Source: CAZADH01 sp964483805
GTDB taxonomy: Bacteria > Muiribacteriota > Ozemobacteria > Ozemobacterales > Ozemobacteraceae
DNA: 17,208 bases
Direction of reading: 5' to 3'
NCBI GenBank assembly: GCA_964483805.1
Contig: CAZADH010000123.1
Coordinates: 1-17,208 of the forward strand
The position numbers were made by a program, and so were the translations under genes. Positions 1-7,170 of this stretch are shown piece by piece. The notes beneath the pieces are model-generated. The model saw only the letters and a program-made list of their open reading frames with translations. It was not told the origin of the DNA and ran no database searches. Position 1 is the first letter of the stretch, and every line of letters begins with the position of its first letter.

Positions 1-365
1 CACGCATCGACCCAGCGTCCATCGTCTTGCGGGTCAGCCCGGAACACCGAATACAGCGCATCGGTATGCGTGGCGGTAGCGACGACGCGGTAGCGCACCC
101 GCGCCGGTCGCGGTTCGTCGACGTAGTAGTCTTCGACCACGGCGACATCGGCGGTCAGGTGAACCACGGCCAACGGATCGGCGGGTGAGACGAACACTTC
201 GGCGTTGCGCACGGGACGACCGATGGCGCCAACCGACGCGAGCGGATCGGCGCCTGCCCATCCGGCCGCGAGCAACAAGAGGGCCACGGCCCCACGGACC
301 CACTGCCGACCGACACCCAGCGCACGAGGACGCGGCACTGCATCACGGTTGCGATTATTCATCAT
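1..365 (-). CDS. Secreted hypothetical protein, N-terminal part (cut by left edge)
   Basis: Open frame of 121 codons reading leftward off the window edge. It begins at the first of two adjacent ATGs (363-365), preceded by a good ribosome binding site (GGGGAGGACTC read on the minus strand). The N-terminus has a basic stretch (NRNRD, then PRPRALGVGRQWVRG), a hydrophobic core AVALLLLAAGWAGA and a likely signal-peptidase site around residue 39. The mature part seen so far (AEVFVSPADPLAVVHLTADVAVV, then YRVVATATHTDALYSVF) looks like a beta-rich extracytoplasmic domain. I do not recognise the family and the C-terminus is missing. It diverges from the cluster starting at 535 and probably shares a promoter region with it. 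Coding is well supported; function is unknown. Confidence 0.65.
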   Translation of the reverse strand, partial: MMNNRNRDAVPRPRALGVGRQWVRGAVALLLLAAGWAGADPLASVGAIGRPVRNAEVFVSPADPLAVVHLTADVAVVEDYYVDEPRPARVRYRVVATATHTDALYSVFRADPQDDGRWVDA

Positions 366-423
366 GAGTCCTCCCCATCAGCGTTGCCACCAACCAACGG
401 CGACCAGCCCGCCGCGACAGATG

Positions 424-454
424 TTGCACCACCGCCCAGAGTCTAACGTATAAT
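424..454 (+). promoter_or_regulatory. Candidate sigma70 promoter for the 535-3226 cluster
   Basis: A perfect -10 hexamer TATAAT lies at 449-454, with only a weak -35 (TTGCAC at 424-429, 19-base spacer). The block around the -10, GTATAATGGGCGGG at 448-461, recurs with one change at 8324-8337 upstream of another gene, which supports it being functional. The predicted transcript would start near 461, giving about a 74-base leader before the ATG at 535. Confidence 0.45.
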
Positions 455-468
455 GGGCGGGCAAACAA
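440..468 (-). promoter_or_regulatory. Candidate sigma70 promoter for the leftward secreted protein
   Basis: On the minus strand a TTGTTT (-35; plus positions 463-468) is separated by exactly 17 bases from TAGACT (-10; 440-445). It lies about 75 bases upstream of the ATG at 365. It overlaps the rightward TATAAT (449-454), so the two promoters would compete. The match is moderate, and no transcript evidence is available. Confidence 0.35.
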
Positions 469-534
469 CGGTGCGGGAGTCGGCGAACCGAGCCCTCGTG
501 CCGCACGTTAATGATTGCGAGGACGAATCGACCG

Positions 535-1254
535 ATGACCGACAATGTAAATACACCGGCTCCAAACGACCTCGGTCGCCGACCCGGCAACCGAGGCCAG
601 TGCGGCCACAACCCCGGATCCGGACTCAGGCGAGGAAACCGCAGGCGATGAAGGCCGCAGCGGCGGTTGGTTCATCGTGCTCCTCGGCGCGCTTGTTCTC
701 GCGGGCGTCGCGTTCTGGCTGATCGACCGGGCCGCTCACCAGCCGCTCGTCTTCGCCGTCCACGACGACGAAGAAGGATTGGTCTTCTTTGACCCGTTGC
801 CGACCGACCTCGACCGCCATTTCGCCCAGAGCCGGCGCATCGTCGATNNNNNNNNNNCGCCGGAGCCGCCGCTCGGCGCCGGTGCGGACGGAGCGGCCGT
901 CGGTGCTGGGTTCGCCGAGTTGCCGCCGTCGTCGTCCTTCCCGGCGAAGAAGCCGACCGCCAACAGGCCCACGACGACCTGACACGGCGGTTCTTTGCCT
1001 CGAACACCTTCGTGCTGCCCCGACCCGGTGGCCCCTGCACCGACGAGACGCTCGCCCAATTGGCGGCCCAGGCGTTTATCAAGTGTGTATTGCCGGCCAG
1101 TCACGTGGCCCAGCTCAAGCACAGCGTCAATACCAAGTATGGACATTACTTCATGTTTGGCTGGGGACTCGACGGTGAAACGGCCGACGACCACATCGTG
1201 GGCATGTTGATCTCGGTGCAACGCCGCCTGATCTGGTGGCTGCGTTGCTGTTGA
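535..1254 (+). pseudogene. Single-TM hypothetical protein, reading frame broken (frameshift plus assembly gap)
   Basis: The protein is spread over shifting frames. It starts at ATG 535 (GAGGA at 519-523) as MTDNVNTPAP. The coding pattern then moves one frame at an AAA run (564-566): removing one A gives a smooth TTSVADPATEASAATTPDPDSG continuation. A low-complexity Pro/Ala/Thr/acidic linker leads to one membrane segment (FIVLLGALVLAGVAFWLI, 671-724) and an exposed part containing PLVFAVHDDEEGLVFFDPLP. Ten Ns interrupt it at 848-857. After the gap the convincing frame reads VAAVVVLPGEEADRQQAHDD, continues through FASNTFVLPRPGGPC and ends at TGA 1252-1254. I do not recognise the family. The stop lies 10 bases before the next ATG, suggesting an operon. 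The breaks look more like sequencing or assembly errors than true decay. Confidence 0.55.
848..857. other. Assembly gap (10 N)
   Basis: Ten ambiguous bases, the same length as the run at 15293-15302, so probably a placeholder for a gap of unknown size. The coding frame before it (codons starting at positions 2 mod 3) differs from the clear frame further downstream (1 mod 3), so the true missing length is not known. Confidence 0.95.
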
Positions 1255-1264
1255 GCTGTCTTCC

Positions 1265-2188
1265 ATGAATCCACGACCGGGCAGTCCGACCGCAACCAGA
1301 TCGGTACCGGCGGCGGTTTCCCAGCGAAGGGCGGCACTGACCACCCTGCAAATGCAATTGCAGATGAACCCCGGTGACCCTGAACTGTTGCGCGCGGTCG
1401 GCCGCACCCTGCTCGAACTCGACCGGGTCGACGAGGCCCGGACTATTCTCGCCGACGCGGTGGCGGCCGATCCCAACCATCCGCTCGGGCATCACCTGCT
1501 CGGCATCGCCTGGCGCCGACTCGACAATCTCGATGAAGCGCGCGCGGCCCAGGATGCGGCGGTCACCCGCGATCCCGCGCTGGCGGCGGCCTGGCTCGAG
1601 CTGGGCCGGACCTGCCGACTGACATGCCGGCACGGTGAAGCGCTTACCGCGTATTTATGGGCCACCATCCTCGAGCCCGACCGGGCCGACGCCCATTTCT
1701 GTCTCGGTCTCGAGTGGCTCGAACTGGCGCAGTTTCGCCTGGCGGTCGAGCCCCTGGCGCGGTGCCTCGAACTGCGCGACGACGAAGACGAGATCTGTCG
1801 CGACTACCTGTGGCTCGCCCTGTTGCGGGCGGCCGAGCCCGAAACGATCCGCGATTTCGCGGCCCGCTGGCCCGAACTGGTCGACTGGCGCTGGGCGTTC
1901 CCGGTGGCCCACTTCGCTGCCGACGAGATGGCCGGGCCGCTGCATCTGGCGGCCGCCGTCGACGACCGCGACCTGATCGAACTGTTGTTGTCGCTCGGCA
2001 GCGAGGTCGACCGCTTGTCGCCGACCGGCGTTACGGCGCTGCTCGTGGCCTGCCGGCATGGGCATCTCGGCTGCATGGAAGCGCTGATCGAGGCCGGCGC
2101 CGATCTCGATCACCGCGACCACACGCAGCTTTCGGCGCGCGATTACATGTTGCGCCGGGGTCTCGTCGTGTCGGTTCATCGCGACTGA
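1265..2188 (+). CDS. TPR and ankyrin repeat protein
   Basis: 307 residues with no signal peptide, so probably cytoplasmic and a protein-interaction scaffold. Residues ~37-172 form about four tetratricopeptide-like helical pairs, with recurring spacing such as LLRAVGRTLLELDRVDEAR, LGHHLLGIAWRRLDNLDEAR and AWLELGRTCRLTCRHGEAL. Residues ~224-285 form two ankyrin repeats: PLHLAAAVDDRDLIELLLSL, then TALLVACRHGHLGCMEALIE followed by AGADLDHRDH. TPR and ankyrin repeats in one short protein are uncommon. The ATG at 1265 follows the preceding stop by 10 bases but has no strong Shine-Dalgarno sequence, so translational coupling is likely. Repeat families are confident; the binding partner is unknown. 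The neighbouring lipoprotein and membrane protein suggest a shared envelope-related role, which is inference. Confidence 0.85.
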   Translation: MNPRPGSPTATRSVPAAVSQRRAALTTLQMQLQMNPGDPELLRAVGRTLLELDRVDEARTILADAVAADPNHPLGHHLLGIAWRRLDNLDEARAAQDAAVTRDPALAAAWLELGRTCRLTCRHGEALTAYLWATILEPDRADAHFCLGLEWLELAQFRLAVEPLARCLELRDDEDEICRDYLWLALLRAAEPETIRDFAARWPELVDWRWAFPVAHFAADEMAGPLHLAAAVDDRDLIELLLSLGSEVDRLSPTGVTALLVACRHGHLGCMEALIEAGADLDHRDHTQLSARDYMLRRGLVVSVHRD

Positions 2189-2251
2189 ACGGCATGAGTT
2201 GTGCGAGAATACCGGCAGCCCATGCCGACCGTTATTCTGGGGGAAGCCGCG

Positions 2252-3226
2252 GTGACACGTAGCAACATGGCCATCGAGCATCGACGACCGTCGGTGCTCC
2301 TCGTCGTCATGGCAGGCCTGTTGATACTCGGTCTCGTTGGCTGCGGTGACGACGATCCGGCGCAACTGGCGGCACGCCTGGCTTCACCCACTGCGAACGA
2401 GCGCCAGGATGCAGCGGCCGCGCTGGCGAGGTCGATCGATGAGCACCTGCGCACGCTGCCCCCGACCGACGCACCGATGCTCACCCCGGCCCAGTTCGAG
2501 CCGTTTCGGCCCGGCATCGAACAGTATGCGCGGGCTTTGCAGGATGCCGATCCGGTGGTACGCAGCGCCATGGTCCACTGTGTCTCGGCATTCCCGCCCG
2601 ATCAGCGCCTGGCCTCAGGACTGCTCGACATCGTTGCCGGCGAGAGCCGCGCGGAGTTGCGCTTCAAAGCGCTTGCCGCGTTGGCCGGCTACCCTCTATC
2701 TGATGTGTTCGCGGGCGCAGCCCGGGCGGCTTGTGGCGATCCTCACGTGCAGGTGCGCTGCCGCGCACTGAGCACCGCAATCGCCGTGGCGTCATCGCCC
2801 GAGGCCGCCGTCACGCTGGCGCGCAAGATCCTGGCCAGCGAAACCAGTATTGTCGTCAAACGCACGCTCGTGGAACACTTGCGCGACGAGCCGCGCTATG
2901 CGCCATTGCTCATCGACGCATGCTCCCGCAACGACGACGAATGGTTGCGGTTGTGCGCTCTGCGCAATCTTGGCACGGCCAGTTGCCCAGAGGCACTGCG
3001 TTACGTGCTGCGCGTCGTGGTGCAACTGTCACCGACGTGCGCCGAGATCGGTTTGCCGGCAGCGACCGGGAGTGTTGCCACCGACCGCTGGGCGATGACG
3101 GCCGACGAACACCAGCGTCTCGAGGCGGCATCCCTGCGAACGTTGGAGCGGCTGACCACCCGTCGCTTCTCGCATCCCAACGATGTCGCCAACTGCGCGA
3201 AGTTCTACGAGGCCCTGCTGTGGTAA
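2252..3226 (+). CDS. Lipoprotein with HEAT-like helical repeats
   Basis: 324 residues from GTG 2252, chosen because GGGGGAAG lies 5 bases upstream; an in-frame ATG at 2267 is the alternative. The N-terminus has a basic patch (EHRRPS), a hydrophobic core (VLLVVMAGLLILG) and a lipobox LVGC followed by DDD, so it should be lipid-anchored after signal peptidase II cleavage. The mature protein is almost all alpha-helical with HEAT-like units: DADPVVRSAMVHCVSAFP, RAELRFKALAALAGYP, DPHVQVRCRALSTAIAVA, then a unit with DEWLRLCALRNLGTASCPEA. It is probably an interaction scaffold at the membrane. It is the third gene of the rightward cluster, 63 bases after the TPR-ankyrin gene. No catalytic motif is visible. 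Confidence 0.8.
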   Translation: MTRSNMAIEHRRPSVLLVVMAGLLILGLVGCGDDDPAQLAARLASPTANERQDAAAALARSIDEHLRTLPPTDAPMLTPAQFEPFRPGIEQYARALQDADPVVRSAMVHCVSAFPPDQRLASGLLDIVAGESRAELRFKALAALAGYPLSDVFAGAARAACGDPHVQVRCRALSTAIAVASSPEAAVTLARKILASETSIVVKRTLVEHLRDEPRYAPLLIDACSRNDDEWLRLCALRNLGTASCPEALRYVLRVVVQLSPTCAEIGLPAATGSVATDRWAMTADEHQRLEAASLRTLERLTTRRFSHPNDVANCAKFYEALLW

Positions 3227-3285
3227 CGTTGATCCTGGTGAAACACGGCCACCGCCTTCAACGTAACCTCGATGAACTGTGAAAA

Positions 3286-3326
3286 GGGCTATTGCTTCGA
3301 CATCTGCCTCGAGACAAGCAAAGCCC
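3286..3326 (+). promoter_or_regulatory. Leader hairpin upstream of the Thr-rich secreted protein
   Basis: GGGCTATTGCTT (3286-3297) pairs with AAGCAAAGCCC (3316-3326), leaving one bulged A and an 18-base loop that itself contains two TCGA copies. It ends 5 bases before the AAGGAGG ribosome binding site (3332-3338) of the next gene. It has no U-tract on the plus strand, so it is more likely an mRNA leader structure than an intrinsic terminator of the upstream lipoprotein gene. Function is unknown. Confidence 0.4.
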
Positions 3327-3345
3327 GTGACAAGGAGGCCCGATC

Positions 3346-4293
3346 ATGGTGCCGAAACGACAGAAACGTCACCTCGCTTGTGCCCTGGCGGTGCTGTGCA
3401 CCTTCATCGTTCTGAGCGCGCCGGTTTTCGCGCAACAGATTCCGCCATCCGACGAAGAGGGCAGCGGCGCGGCGACGGTAGCAACCGCACCGGCAGCGGT
3501 AACGCCCACCGATACCGGCGCCCGCACGACCGCGGGAACAAACTCGGTGATCACCACGACCAACGCCGGCGCCGCGGGCACCGGCAGCGCCGCCGCCAAC
3601 CCGTTCGGGCAACTGGTGCAGAACTTTGGCAAGGGCCTGGGCAACTTTCTCAAGGCCCTTGTGAATGTCATCGGTACCTTCCTGAATGCGCTGTTTGGTC
3701 TGGGCAATACCAATGGTGGCGCCACCAACAATACTGGCACCACGACCACGGCACCGGCCGCCACCAATGACACCCCGACCAACAACGACGACGACACAGG
3801 TGCAACGACCACCCCGCCGCCGACAACCACGGCAGGAACGGGTTCCACGGCCACCGGCGGCACGACCACGGCGTTGCCCGCGACCGCCGGGTCAGCGGCC
3901 CAGAACGCCCTCGATCTGCTCGGCGCCGGGGTCATCAAGCGCGGCACCAAGAAGTTCGACGGTCGTCTGAACCTGACCCAGTACGGTGGACCGACCGACG
4001 GCACCCCCGACAAATACACGCAAGCCGGCATGGGCAATCGCGGCAACCGCCTGCGCGAGACGTCGCTGGCCTTGTCGCCCGACCTCATCAAGAAATACAG
4101 CCTCAAGGGCGGCGAAAAGATCTACATCCAGACCAATGGCCGCACCCATTATCTGGGCACCTACGACGACACCACCGGTAACAAGCGCGAACCGAACGTC
4201 ATCGACATCTACGACCCGGGTGACCGGCTCGGTCGCGACAGCTTCATGGCCAACATCCCCGCGGGTCAGTGGTCGCTGATCTGCCGCAAGTAA
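3346..4293 (+). CDS. Secreted Thr-rich protein with C-terminal globular domain
   Basis: 315 residues. ATG 3346 sits 7 bases after AAGGAGG. The signal peptide spans residues 1-29 (RQKRH, then a hydrophobic core, then APVFA before QQ). Residues 30-85 are Ala/Thr/Gly-rich. Residues ~86-120 form a Gly/Leu/Phe amphipathic stretch (NPFGQLVQNFGKGLGNFLK, then VNVIGTFLNALFGLG) that could lie on a membrane. Residues 121-183 are a Thr/Asn/Pro linker. The C-terminal domain (~200-315) is distinct and structured: NLTQYGG, NRGNRLRETSLALSPDLIKK, GEKIYIQTNGRTHYLGTYDD and VIDIYDPGDRLG. The order 'threonine-tyrosine start, processive glycine-rich strands, IDIYDP' faintly recalls double-psi beta-barrel 3D domains, but the diagnostic residues are not clear and I do not assign it. 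It is followed 19 bases later by another exported protein, so likely co-expressed. Confidence 0.75.
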   Translation: MVPKRQKRHLACALAVLCTFIVLSAPVFAQQIPPSDEEGSGAATVATAPAAVTPTDTGARTTAGTNSVITTTNAGAAGTGSAAANPFGQLVQNFGKGLGNFLKALVNVIGTFLNALFGLGNTNGGATNNTGTTTTAPAATNDTPTNNDDDTGATTTPPPTTTAGTGSTATGGTTTALPATAGSAAQNALDLLGAGVIKRGTKKFDGRLNLTQYGGPTDGTPDKYTQAGMGNRGNRLRETSLALSPDLIKKYSLKGGEKIYIQTNGRTHYLGTYDDTTGNKREPNVIDIYDPGDRLGRDSFMANIPAGQWSLICRK

Positions 4294-4312
4294 TCCAAGG
4301 AGAAGCCAGGTT

Positions 4313-4924
4313 ATGGTTACATACAATAGCAATATCCGCCGACCCTGTGGGTCACCGGTGGTGGTCGGCCTCATCGGTCTGCTGATCGTGTGTGTGTGCG
4401 TCGGGCAACCCGTGCCGGCCGCCGAGGCGAAATCGTTGCCGACGACCGTCGCCGAACCCGGCAACATCGACCGCGTCAAGGCTCCGATTGGCGACCTCGA
4501 GATGTTCTACCTGTTCCAACCCCCGCAACAGGGACGGTTCGGTGTGGCCGACAAGAGCGGTAAGATCGTCTGGCAGAAGAACACCGGGTTTCGCTCGATG
4601 GTCGACTACTTCTGGGGCGCCGAGGGCAAGGCGGTCGTGCTGGTCACCGACTGCATCCAGCCGGAAGCCGATCTGAAAGCGCTGGCCACCTCGACGCGGA
4701 GCTGGTTTTTCGTGCTCGCTGCCGACACCGGCGCCATCGAAGCCCAGGGCGATCTCGATACCGACGTGCTCGATCTGCCCAAGCAACTGCCTGATGCGGT
4801 GGGCGCTTCACACGAACTCAAAATTGAACTGAAAGACAATGTATTGACGGCAACCATCGATCACCAGGGCAAAACGGTGACCGGCAAGAAGGCACTGAAA
4901 GACCTGCCCAAGAAGAAGAATTGA
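4313..4924 (+). CDS. Exported hypothetical protein
   Basis: 203 residues, with AAGGAG (4297-4302) 10 bases before the ATG and 19 bases after the preceding stop, so an operon with the Thr-rich protein. The N-terminus has NIRRPCGSP, then a hydrophobic core (VVVGLIGLLIVCVCVG) and a possible AEA cleavage site near residue 39. The mature part looks like a beta-rich domain (MFYLFQPP, RFGVADKSGKIVWQ, AVVLVTDCIQP, SWFFVLAADTGAIEA) with a Lys-rich C-terminus (GKKALKDLPKKKN). The 'VLVTD...FVLAADTG' rhythm resembles beta-propeller blades but there are too few repeats to claim one. I do not recognise the family. A single cysteine (DCIQ) remains in the mature form. Confidence 0.7.
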   Translation: MVTYNSNIRRPCGSPVVVGLIGLLIVCVCVGQPVPAAEAKSLPTTVAEPGNIDRVKAPIGDLEMFYLFQPPQQGRFGVADKSGKIVWQKNTGFRSMVDYFWGAEGKAVVLVTDCIQPEADLKALATSTRSWFFVLAADTGAIEAQGDLDTDVLDLPKQLPDAVGASHELKIELKDNVLTATIDHQGKTVTGKKALKDLPKKKN

Positions 4925-4944
4925 CGGCATTCTGCGTTTGTCCC

Positions 4945-4980
4945 GGCCCCGTGGCTGCGCGCAGTAGCGGCCATGGGGCC
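4945..4980. terminator. Hairpin between convergent genes
   Basis: GGCCCCGTGGCTGC (4945-4958) pairs over 14 positions (two G-U wobbles) with GCGGCCATGGGGCC (4967-4980), with an 8-base loop. It sits between the rightward gene ending at 4924 and the leftward gene ending at 4994, where a bidirectional terminator is expected. Neither side has a U-tract, so it would act as a weak or factor-assisted terminator or as an mRNA 3'-end stabiliser. Confidence 0.5.
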
Positions 4981-4993
4981 GATCTCTTGCCGA

Positions 4994-5509
4994 TCAGAAA
5001 GAGTCGCGCCGACTCTCATCGCGCGCTGGGGTTGCAGGAAAGTTCTGGTCACCAACGGTCAGGCGCAACCAGGCCAGCCATTTGGCCTCGGTCGGGAAAC
5101 GACCGATCATCAGGATCATGCTGAAGCCCATCATAACGAGGGCATCGCGCACGTTGCCGCTGGTCAGAAACAGCAACAGCCCCAGCACCGCCGGCAGCTC
5201 AGACAGCGCCATCGTCACGATGCATGCGTGCTGCAACCGGGGCAACAGTTTCTCGATCGATTTTTCGCCGGTCGTGCGCAACAGCAACCGTTGCAACAAC
5301 GGCACCGCCAACATGGCAAACAGCGAAGCCGTGAAACAGAACATGCGCATGACCTCGGCCTGTGACGCCGGCATCGCCGCCGGGAACCTGATATGCAACA
5401 GCAGCGCGAGCAATACGGCGTAGACGAGAATGCTGATGACACCGGCCACCTGCACCATCCGCCCCATTTTCAGTGTTTTGTCCAGTTGCGTCTTCCAGTT
5501 CGTTTCCAT
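4994..5509 (-). CDS. Four-TM hypothetical membrane protein
   Basis: 171 residues from METNWKTQLDK. This ATG is preceded by AAGGAGAA, so the longer upstream frame is not used. Four hydrophobic segments lie at about residues 16-40, 53-77, 94-117 and 121-137, with short loops and a polar C-terminal tail (PARDESRRDSF). The third segment, with SELPAVLGLLLFL, resembles the helix-Glu-helix pattern of small proteolipid-like membrane proteins, but no family is assigned. It starts 55 bases after the last permease of the ABC exporter and is probably the final gene of that operon, so it may be an accessory of the exporter or an unrelated passenger. Confidence 0.75.
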   Translation of the reverse strand: METNWKTQLDKTLKMGRMVQVAGVISILVYAVLLALLLHIRFPAAMPASQAEVMRMFCFTASLFAMLAVPLLQRLLLRTTGEKSIEKLLPRLQHACIVTMALSELPAVLGLLLFLTSGNVRDALVMMGFSMILMIGRFPTEAKWLAWLRLTVGDQNFPATPARDESRRDSF

Positions 5510-5564
5510 GATGGGTCGCGTTCTCCTTGATGTTCCCTTGCCCCAATCGCGGTCGTGGTCGCGA

Positions 5565-6371
5565 TCACTGTCGGGCAGCGATGAGATTGCCTGATTCGTA
5601 ACGGCGCAGGCCATAGTTGAACAAGGCTCGTGCGCCCAGAGCGATGCCGACCGTGAAAACGAGCAGGCCACCGAAAACGGACCACGAGAACTCGCGCAGC
5701 AGGCTGGCCGGCACATAGGTGACAAACCCGGCGGGCACGAGGGTGAACAACAGCACCTTGACCCAACCGCTGAACAGCGACTCGGGATACATCGAAAAGG
5801 TCAGCAGAGCCTCGAACAAAAAACGACTGACTCCCTCGGCGCCGCCCATGAAGAAGGCGAGCGAGTGCGAGATCACGCAAAATGAGACGAAGACGACGGC
5901 GGAAAGCGGCACCACCGCCGCGATGATCGCCCAGTGCCAGGGATCGAAGGGAACGAAGAACCCAAAGATCAGCAGACCAAAAATGACATCGCCGATGCCC
6001 GACATGATCATCCGGCTGGTCAGGATGTGCAGCAGCGGGTCGGGCGGCAGCGCCAGGTAGTAATCGAGGTGGCCTTCCTGAATGAGCGTCGACAGGCGCA
6101 AGGCGTTGCCGCACAGGACGACGCCAAGGCCGAATCCGACCGCCGACATACCGAACAACACCAGCATGTCATGCATCTGCCAGTTGCCCACAGCCCGAAA
6201 CTGGTTGAAGAACAACCACCAGAACACCAGGAAGAACGAGTTGTTGAGCATCATGAACACGACCTGGGCAAGAAAACTCGCCCGGTACGCCATGCCGGAC
6301 ATCAGGTTCAACCGGAGCATCTCGACGACGAAGCCCAGCGTGCGACGGCGGGTCGGGACATTTCTGGTCAT
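5565..6371 (-). CDS. ABC-2 type permease, COG3694-like
   Basis: 268 residues from MTRNVPTRRR; GGGGGA is 7 bases upstream. An alternative in-frame ATG at 6386 would overlap the previous gene by 11 bases. About six hydrophobic segments are visible, e.g. FLVFWWLFFNQF, MLVLFGMSAVGFGLGVVLCG, VIFGLLIFGFFVPF, WAIIAAVVPLSAVVFVSFCV and VFGGLLVFTVGIALGARALF. The N-terminal MLRLNLMSGMAYRASFLAQV and the central LIQEGHLDYYLALPPDPLL with LTSRM are typical of the ABC2_membrane_6 (DUF990) permease family that accompanies COG4586 ATPases. It is the second permease of the exporter, 4 bases after the stop of the first, so translationally coupled. Substrate unknown. Confidence 0.88.
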   Translation of the reverse strand: MTRNVPTRRRTLGFVVEMLRLNLMSGMAYRASFLAQVVFMMLNNSFFLVFWWLFFNQFRAVGNWQMHDMLVLFGMSAVGFGLGVVLCGNALRLSTLIQEGHLDYYLALPPDPLLHILTSRMIMSGIGDVIFGLLIFGFFVPFDPWHWAIIAAVVPLSAVVFVSFCVISHSLAFFMGGAEGVSRFLFEALLTFSMYPESLFSGWVKVLLFTLVPAGFVTYVPASLLREFSWSVFGGLLVFTVGIALGARALFNYGLRRYESGNLIAARQ

Positions 6372-6375
6372 CGGC

Positions 6376-7170
6376 TCATCCCCCATGGATCTGCACCTGC
6401 TGCACGCCGCGACGGAAGATGCCGTGGGCGACCGCGGCGAACAGCGCGATCCAGCCCATTTGCCAGAGCAGCAACCGCGCGGCCTCGCCCCCGTCGTAAT
6501 GGACGAAGAGCCGAGCCGGACCGCACAAAATCGCACGAAACGGCAATACTTCGGCAATACTGCGCAACCAGTCGGGAAAGAAGTCGAGCGGGATCATCAT
6601 GCCACCGACGATGAACAACAGCTTCGAGTAGATCCAGAAGAAGGGGGCGGCATCCTCGACCCAGAACGCAAGCAACGCGATCCCCATCGATAAATACAAG
6701 TGCAATACAAATGCCAGCAACACCACGAGCGCAACGATCGGCGCCGCCGTCAGCACCAACGGCAAGGGGCCGATCAACCACCAGGCAACGAGGCTGCCGG
6801 CGAGCAGGTTGAGTACGAGCAGCGGTGCGGTTTCCCCCAATCCCTGGGCGATGTGATAGCCGACGTAGTTGCAGGGCCGACCCATCAGGGTCGCCAGCCC
6901 ACCGCCCTTCACCTCGGCGTCGACGCGGCCTTCGAGGCGGGGCGCCGACAGCATGATCGCTTCGGTCATGACCAGGTACCAGAGGGTGTCGACCACGGTG
7001 AACCCTGCAACCACAGGCCGATCGGGCGAGAACACCTGCCGCCACAACTGCACGAAGACAAACAAGATCATGGCGAAGAACAGCGGCCGCGACAGGGCGT
7101 CGCCCAGATAGACCAGGCGATTCGCCGCAGCCACCCGGGCGATCTCGAGATACTTGCCGGCCGTGCGCAT
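6376..7170 (-). CDS. ABC-2 type permease, COG4587-like
   Basis: 264 residues. The ATG (7168-7170) overlaps the ATPase stop in a TGATG arrangement, a classic coupling signal; a GTG one codon upstream is possible. The N-terminus, YLEIARVAAANRLVYLGDA, is the short cytoplasmic amphipathic entry usual for this family. Membrane segments follow, such as PLFFAMILFVFVQLW, VVAWWLIGPLPLVLTAAPIV and FWIYSKLLFIVGGMMIPLDF. The motif IPLDFFPDWLRSIAEVLPF is a strong hallmark of the COG4587/COG3694 permease group. It should pair with the second permease to form a heterodimeric channel powered by the upstream ATPase. The direction is presumably export; the substrate cannot be told from sequence. Confidence 0.88.
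   Translation of the reverse strand: MRTAGKYLEIARVAAANRLVYLGDALSRPLFFAMILFVFVQLWRQVFSPDRPVVAGFTVVDTLWYLVMTEAIMLSAPRLEGRVDAEVKGGGLATLMGRPCNYVGYHIAQGLGETAPLLVLNLLAGSLVAWWLIGPLPLVLTAAPIVALVVLLAFVLHLYLSMGIALLAFWVEDAAPFFWIYSKLLFIVGGMMIPLDFFPDWLRSIAEVLPFRAILCGPARLFVHYDGGEAARLLLWQMGWIALFAAVAHGIFRRGVQQVQIHGG

Noticed and set aside
736..1476. 246-codon minus-strand frame spanning the N run
   Set aside because: It crosses the gap, lacks a convincing start signal and overlaps the plus-strand TPR gene and the membrane protein, which fit codon patterns better.
2201..2251. GTG at 2201 as the start of the HEAT lipoprotein
   Set aside because: It would put 17 extra residues before the signal peptide; the GTG at 2252 has a Shine-Dalgarno sequence and gives a normal lipoprotein signal.
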